Source of the DNA: an uncultured Subdoligranulum sp.
Lineage (GTDB): Bacteria; Bacillota; Clostridia; Oscillospirales; Ruminococcaceae
Assembly (NCBI GenBank): GCA_904374465.1
Contig: CAJFFY010000021.1
Span: forward strand, 1-42,285
Length of the DNA: 42,285 nucleotides
Direction of reading: 5' to 3'
Part shown: positions 39,747 to 42,285 of the stretch, one piece after another
How the letters are laid out: each line of letters starts with the position of its first letter
Numbering within the stretch: position 1 is the stretch's first letter
Made by a program: the position numbers and the translations under genes
The notes under the pieces: generated by a model
What the model was told of the DNA's origin: nothing
Database searches by the model: none
Seen by the model: the letters and a program-made list of their open reading frames with translations, nothing else

Positions 39747-41891
39747 TTGGACGAACAACAATTTGCCGCGCAGTATCTGGACACCTTCAACGACCAGCAG
39801 CGAACCGCCGTGACCGCCGTGGACGGGCCGGTGCTGTTGCTGGCGGTGCCGGGCAGCGGCAAGACCACCGTGCTGGTGACCCGGCTGGGCTATATGGTCA
39901 ACTGCCGGGGCATTGCCCCGGGGCAGATCCTGACCATGACCTACACGGTGGCCGCCACCCACGAGATGCGCAGCCGCTTTGCCACCCGGTTCGGGGAGGC
40001 ACTGGCCAGGCAGATGACCTTCCGCACCATCAACGGGCTGTCGGCGGTGGTGCTGCAGTACTACAGCCGCCGCTACAACCGCCAGCAGCCCCAGCTGATC
40101 ACCGCCGAGGCGGACCTGACCCGGCTGCTGATCCAGATTTACCAGCACGTCAGCGACGACTACCCCACCGAGAGCACCCTCAAGGAGCTGCGCACCGCCC
40201 TGACCTACATCAAGAATATGGCCCTGGACGAGGAGGGCATCGCCGCCCTGGAGACCGATCTGCCCGACCTGCCCCAGCTCTACCGCCGGTATCAGGAGGA
40301 GCTCAAGCGCCGGGGCTGGATGGACTATGACGACCAGATGGTCTTTGCGCTGCAGATTCTGCGGGCGGTGCCGACGGTGCTGGCTCACTTCCAGGACCGG
40401 TACCGCTATTTCTGTGTGGACGAGTCCCAGGACACCTCCAAGATCCAGCACGAAATCATCCGGCTGCTGGCCCAGAAGTCCCGCAACCTCTTTATGGTGG
40501 GGGACGAGGACCAGAGCATCTACGGCTTCCGGGCTGCCTATCCCCAGGCCCTGATGGAATTTGAGAAGGTCTGGCCCGGTGCCCGGGTACTGCTGATGGA
40601 ACAGAACTACCGTTCGGGCAGCGAGATTGTGGACGCGGCCAACCGCTTTGTGGCCCGCAACCGCTACCGCCGTCCCAAGAAGATGCGCCCCACCTGCGGG
40701 GACCAGGGGCCGCTGGAAGTGGTGCGGATCGCCCGCCGGGAGGACCAGGTGGACTGGCTGTCCCAGCGGGTGCAGGCCGGGGAGCGGCTGACGGTACTTT
40801 TCCGCAACAACGAAAGCGCCCTGCCCCTCATCGACCTGTGCGAGCGGAGCGGCCTGCCCTACCGCTTCCGCAAAAGCGATCTGACCTTTTTTACCGACAA
40901 GATCGTCCAGGATGTGACGGACTTTTTCCGGCTGGCCGAACACCCTCTGGACAGCGATGGATTCCTGCGGCTGTACTATAAATTCGGCCTGCCCATTGCC
41001 AAGCGGCAGGCGCTGTATGCCTGCGCCCAGAGCCGCCGCTCCGGCCTGCCCCTGGTGGAGACGCTGCTGCAGGATCCCACCCTGAGCCGCCGGGTGCGGG
41101 AAGGGCTGGCCGATGCCTGGACGGCGCTGCAGCATCTGCCCCGCCGCACGGCCACCGAAGCCATCGACCTGCTGCGGGACGAGGTGGGCTACGGCGCCTA
41201 TCTGGAACAGAAAAAAATGGACAGCGGCAAGCTGTCCATTCTGGGGTTGCTGGGCGAGCAGGAGCCCTCCCCCGCCCGGCTGCTGCAGCGGCTGGAGGAG
41301 CTGCGCACCCTGCTGGCCGACCACCAGGACCCGCCCGACGCCCCGCTGACCCTGTCCACCATCCATTCCAGCAAAGGGTTGGAGTACGACAGTGTGGTGC
41401 TGCTGGACGTCTTTGACGGCATCCTGCCCGCCCAGCCGGAACTGTGCTGCCGCACGCCGGAGGATACCCGCCAGTACGAGGAGGACCGCCGGCTGTACTA
41501 CGTGGCCATGACCCGGGCCAAGCGGCGGCTGGTGCTGTTCGACTGTCCGGCCATGCCCTCCGCCTTCACCCAGGAGGTGCTGTTCAACCTGCCCGATGCG
41601 CGACAAGCCCGCCAGCGTCAGGCCGAGGAATACGCCCGGCTGCACGGTAAACCGCCTGCCCCCTTTGCCCCCATGCCCGCTGCCCTGGGCAGTCAGCGTC
41701 CGCCGGTGGCACTGGCCGCCCTGGCCTGGGTGGGCGCCCCGGTACGGCACGCCGTCTTCGGTCCCGGCACCGTGACCGATGTGACCGGACGTTTCCTGAC
41801 CATCCGGTTTGCCGACGGCAAGGAGCGGCGGCTGGACGGCCCCACCGTGGCCGAGCACCATCTGCTGGAGCCGCTGGAAACCGAACCATAA
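39747..41891 (+). CDS. UvrD/PcrA-like superfamily 1 DNA helicase
   Basis: This 714-residue 3'-5' helicase has motif I AVPGSGKTTVLVTRLG (about residue 33), motif Ia with TYTVAATHEM, motif II VDESQDTS (about 224), motif III GDEDQSIYGFRAA (about 252), motif IV EQNYRSGSEIV (about 285), motif V TLSTIHSSKGLEYDSVVLLD (about 535) and motif VI YVAMTRAKRRL (about 585). A C-terminal Tudor-like element (VFGPGTVTDV, then LTIRFADGKERRL) matches the RNA-polymerase-binding end of PcrA. The start is TTG 39747 with AAAGGAGG upstream. PcrA itself has about 730-750 residues, so this may be the PcrA of the organism or a paralogue. A terminator follows. Confidence 0.9.
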   Translation: MDEQQFAAQYLDTFNDQQRTAVTAVDGPVLLLAVPGSGKTTVLVTRLGYMVNCRGIAPGQILTMTYTVAATHEMRSRFATRFGEALARQMTFRTINGLSAVVLQYYSRRYNRQQPQLITAEADLTRLLIQIYQHVSDDYPTESTLKELRTALTYIKNMALDEEGIAALETDLPDLPQLYRRYQEELKRRGWMDYDDQMVFALQILRAVPTVLAHFQDRYRYFCVDESQDTSKIQHEIIRLLAQKSRNLFMVGDEDQSIYGFRAAYPQALMEFEKVWPGARVLLMEQNYRSGSEIVDAANRFVARNRYRRPKKMRPTCGDQGPLEVVRIARREDQVDWLSQRVQAGERLTVLFRNNESALPLIDLCERSGLPYRFRKSDLTFFTDKIVQDVTDFFRLAEHPLDSDGFLRLYYKFGLPIAKRQALYACAQSRRSGLPLVETLLQDPTLSRRVREGLADAWTALQHLPRRTATEAIDLLRDEVGYGAYLEQKKMDSGKLSILGLLGEQEPSPARLLQRLEELRTLLADHQDPPDAPLTLSTIHSSKGLEYDSVVLLDVFDGILPAQPELCCRTPEDTRQYEEDRRLYYVAMTRAKRRLVLFDCPAMPSAFTQEVLFNLPDARQARQRQAEEYARLHGKPPAPFAPMPAALGSQRPPVALAALAWVGAPVRHAVFGPGTVTDVTGRFLTIRFADGKERRLDGPTVAEHHLLEPLETEP

Positions 41892-41932
41892 AAACCGCCC
41901 CCGCGGCCAGACGGCTGCAGGGGTGGTTTTTT
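41892..41932. terminator. Terminator between helicase and pckA
   Basis: An imperfect stem (about 41892-41908 with 41914-41932) ends in a T tract at 41927-41932. The A tract on its left lets it serve the convergent pckA gene too. Confidence 0.8.
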
Positions 41933-41969
41933 GGTTGATGTATATCGTCAGGCGACGGTGCGCAGCGGA

Positions 41970-42285
41970 TTACAGCTGGGGACCGGCGGCAACCAGGGCC
42001 TTGCCGGCCTCGTTGCTCTCGTACTTGACGAAGTTCTTCTGGAAGCGGGAAGCCAGATCCTTGGCCTTCTCATCCCACTGGGCGGCATCGGCGTAGGTGT
42101 CGCGAGGATCGAGGATCTTCGGGTCGACACCGGGCAGCTCGGTGGGCACTTCAAAGTTGAAGTAGGGGATGGTCTTGGTGGGCGCAGTCTTGATGGAGCC
42201 GTCCAGGATGGCGTCGATGATGCCGCGGGTATCCTTGATGGAGATGCGCTTGCCGGTGCCGTTCCAGCCGGTGTTGACCAGGTAG
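41970..42285 (-). CDS. pckA: Phosphoenolpyruvate carboxykinase (ATP), 3' end only
   Basis: The minus strand encodes the last 104 residues of ATP-dependent PEP carboxykinase, reading from YLVNTGWNGTGKRISIKDTR to a TAA at 41970-41972. The segment NTGWNGTGKRISIKDTRGII is diagnostic. The following IKTAPTKTIPYFNFEVPTEL and the closing SRFQKNF are the usual C-terminal features. The start lies beyond the right edge of the window. The enzyme interconverts oxaloacetate and PEP with ATP. In anaerobes it often runs toward oxaloacetate, which also feeds the citrate synthase encoded at 26299-27675. Confidence 0.95.
   Translation of the reverse strand, partial: YLVNTGWNGTGKRISIKDTRGIIDAILDGSIKTAPTKTIPYFNFEVPTELPGVDPKILDPRDTYADAAQWDEKAKDLASRFQKNFVKYESNEAGKALVAAGPQL

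Noticed and set aside
39609..41861. Minus-strand open frame of about 750 codons opposite the helicase
   Set aside because: The helicase motifs on the plus strand are complete, so the reverse frame is a compositional shadow.
1..42285. CRISPR arrays, insertion sequences, tRNA or rRNA genes, attachment sites
   Set aside because: No regular direct repeats with spacers, no transposase or integrase motifs, no CCA-ended cloverleaf and no rRNA core sequence were seen on reading both strands.

Overview
The window is chromosomal DNA of a GC-rich, anaerobic, monoderm Firmicute. The best fit is the Oscillospiraceae/Ruminococcaceae group around Gemmiger, Subdoligranulum and Faecalibacterium. This placement is inferred from gene content and base composition, not from a database match. 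Supporting signs are strong Shine-Dalgarno sequences, a T-box leader, a tetrahydrofolate riboswitch, a PerR-rubrerythrin peroxide pair, ATP-type PEP carboxykinase, ECF-type vitamin uptake and a desulfurase-free SufC/SufB-like pair. I see no IS element, phage, tRNA, rRNA or CRISPR array. It reads as ordinary core chromosome with dense genes and many clear hairpin terminators.

Layout. 1-1200: rubrerythrin and a PerR-type regulator are transcribed divergently from a region with two PerR-box-like palindromes. 1280-2954: a membrane acyltransferase is followed by a pentapeptide-repeat protein. 3066-4590: an ECF-type sigma factor overlaps a one-pass membrane protein that is probably its anti-sigma factor. 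4784-8595: a MacA/MacB-like export operon (adaptor, ATPase, permease). 8685-10814: a MATE exporter and exonuclease III. 10926-13489: a second sigma/anti-sigma pair (ZAS-type anti-sigma) followed by two small membrane proteins, which looks like an envelope-stress operon. 13570-17561 (minus): an AGCS amino-acid:cation symporter, a folate-type ECF S component behind a THF riboswitch, and asparagine synthetase behind an Asn-specific T-box. 18099-19756: a two-gene SufC/SufB-like (SMS-type) Fe-S assembly system. 19815-22472 (minus): two tandem AI-2E/PerM-family membrane proteins and a 60-residue membrane protein.

22627-27675: an aconitase-family hydratase and an acyltransferase on the minus strand, then citrate synthase on the plus strand. 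The hydratase and citrate synthase suggest a partial oxidative TCA branch toward 2-oxoglutarate. 27719-30654 (minus): AzlD/AzlC branched-chain amino-acid exporter and a stand-alone Hsp70. 30873-32758: hisB and glyA. 32943-37094: a run of a cytidylate-kinase-like protein, a second MATE protein, a DUF308 membrane protein and a COG2509-type flavoprotein. 37168-38604 (minus): an HtrA protease whose upstream region is full of TTTCACA/TGTGAAA repeats. 38836-41891: a GNAT-MnmM-like methyltransferase fusion and a UvrD/PcrA-like helicase. The right edge holds the 3' end of pckA on the minus strand.

Regulation is unusually readable here. Many promoters have near-consensus -35/-10 boxes 17 bp apart. Two riboregulators and the PerR boxes can be assigned by eye. 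The least-described parts are the two sigma/anti-sigma modules, the GNAT-methyltransferase fusion, the cysteine motif in the flavoprotein and the repeat cluster at htrA. I did not find an obvious wholly new defence or mobile system.
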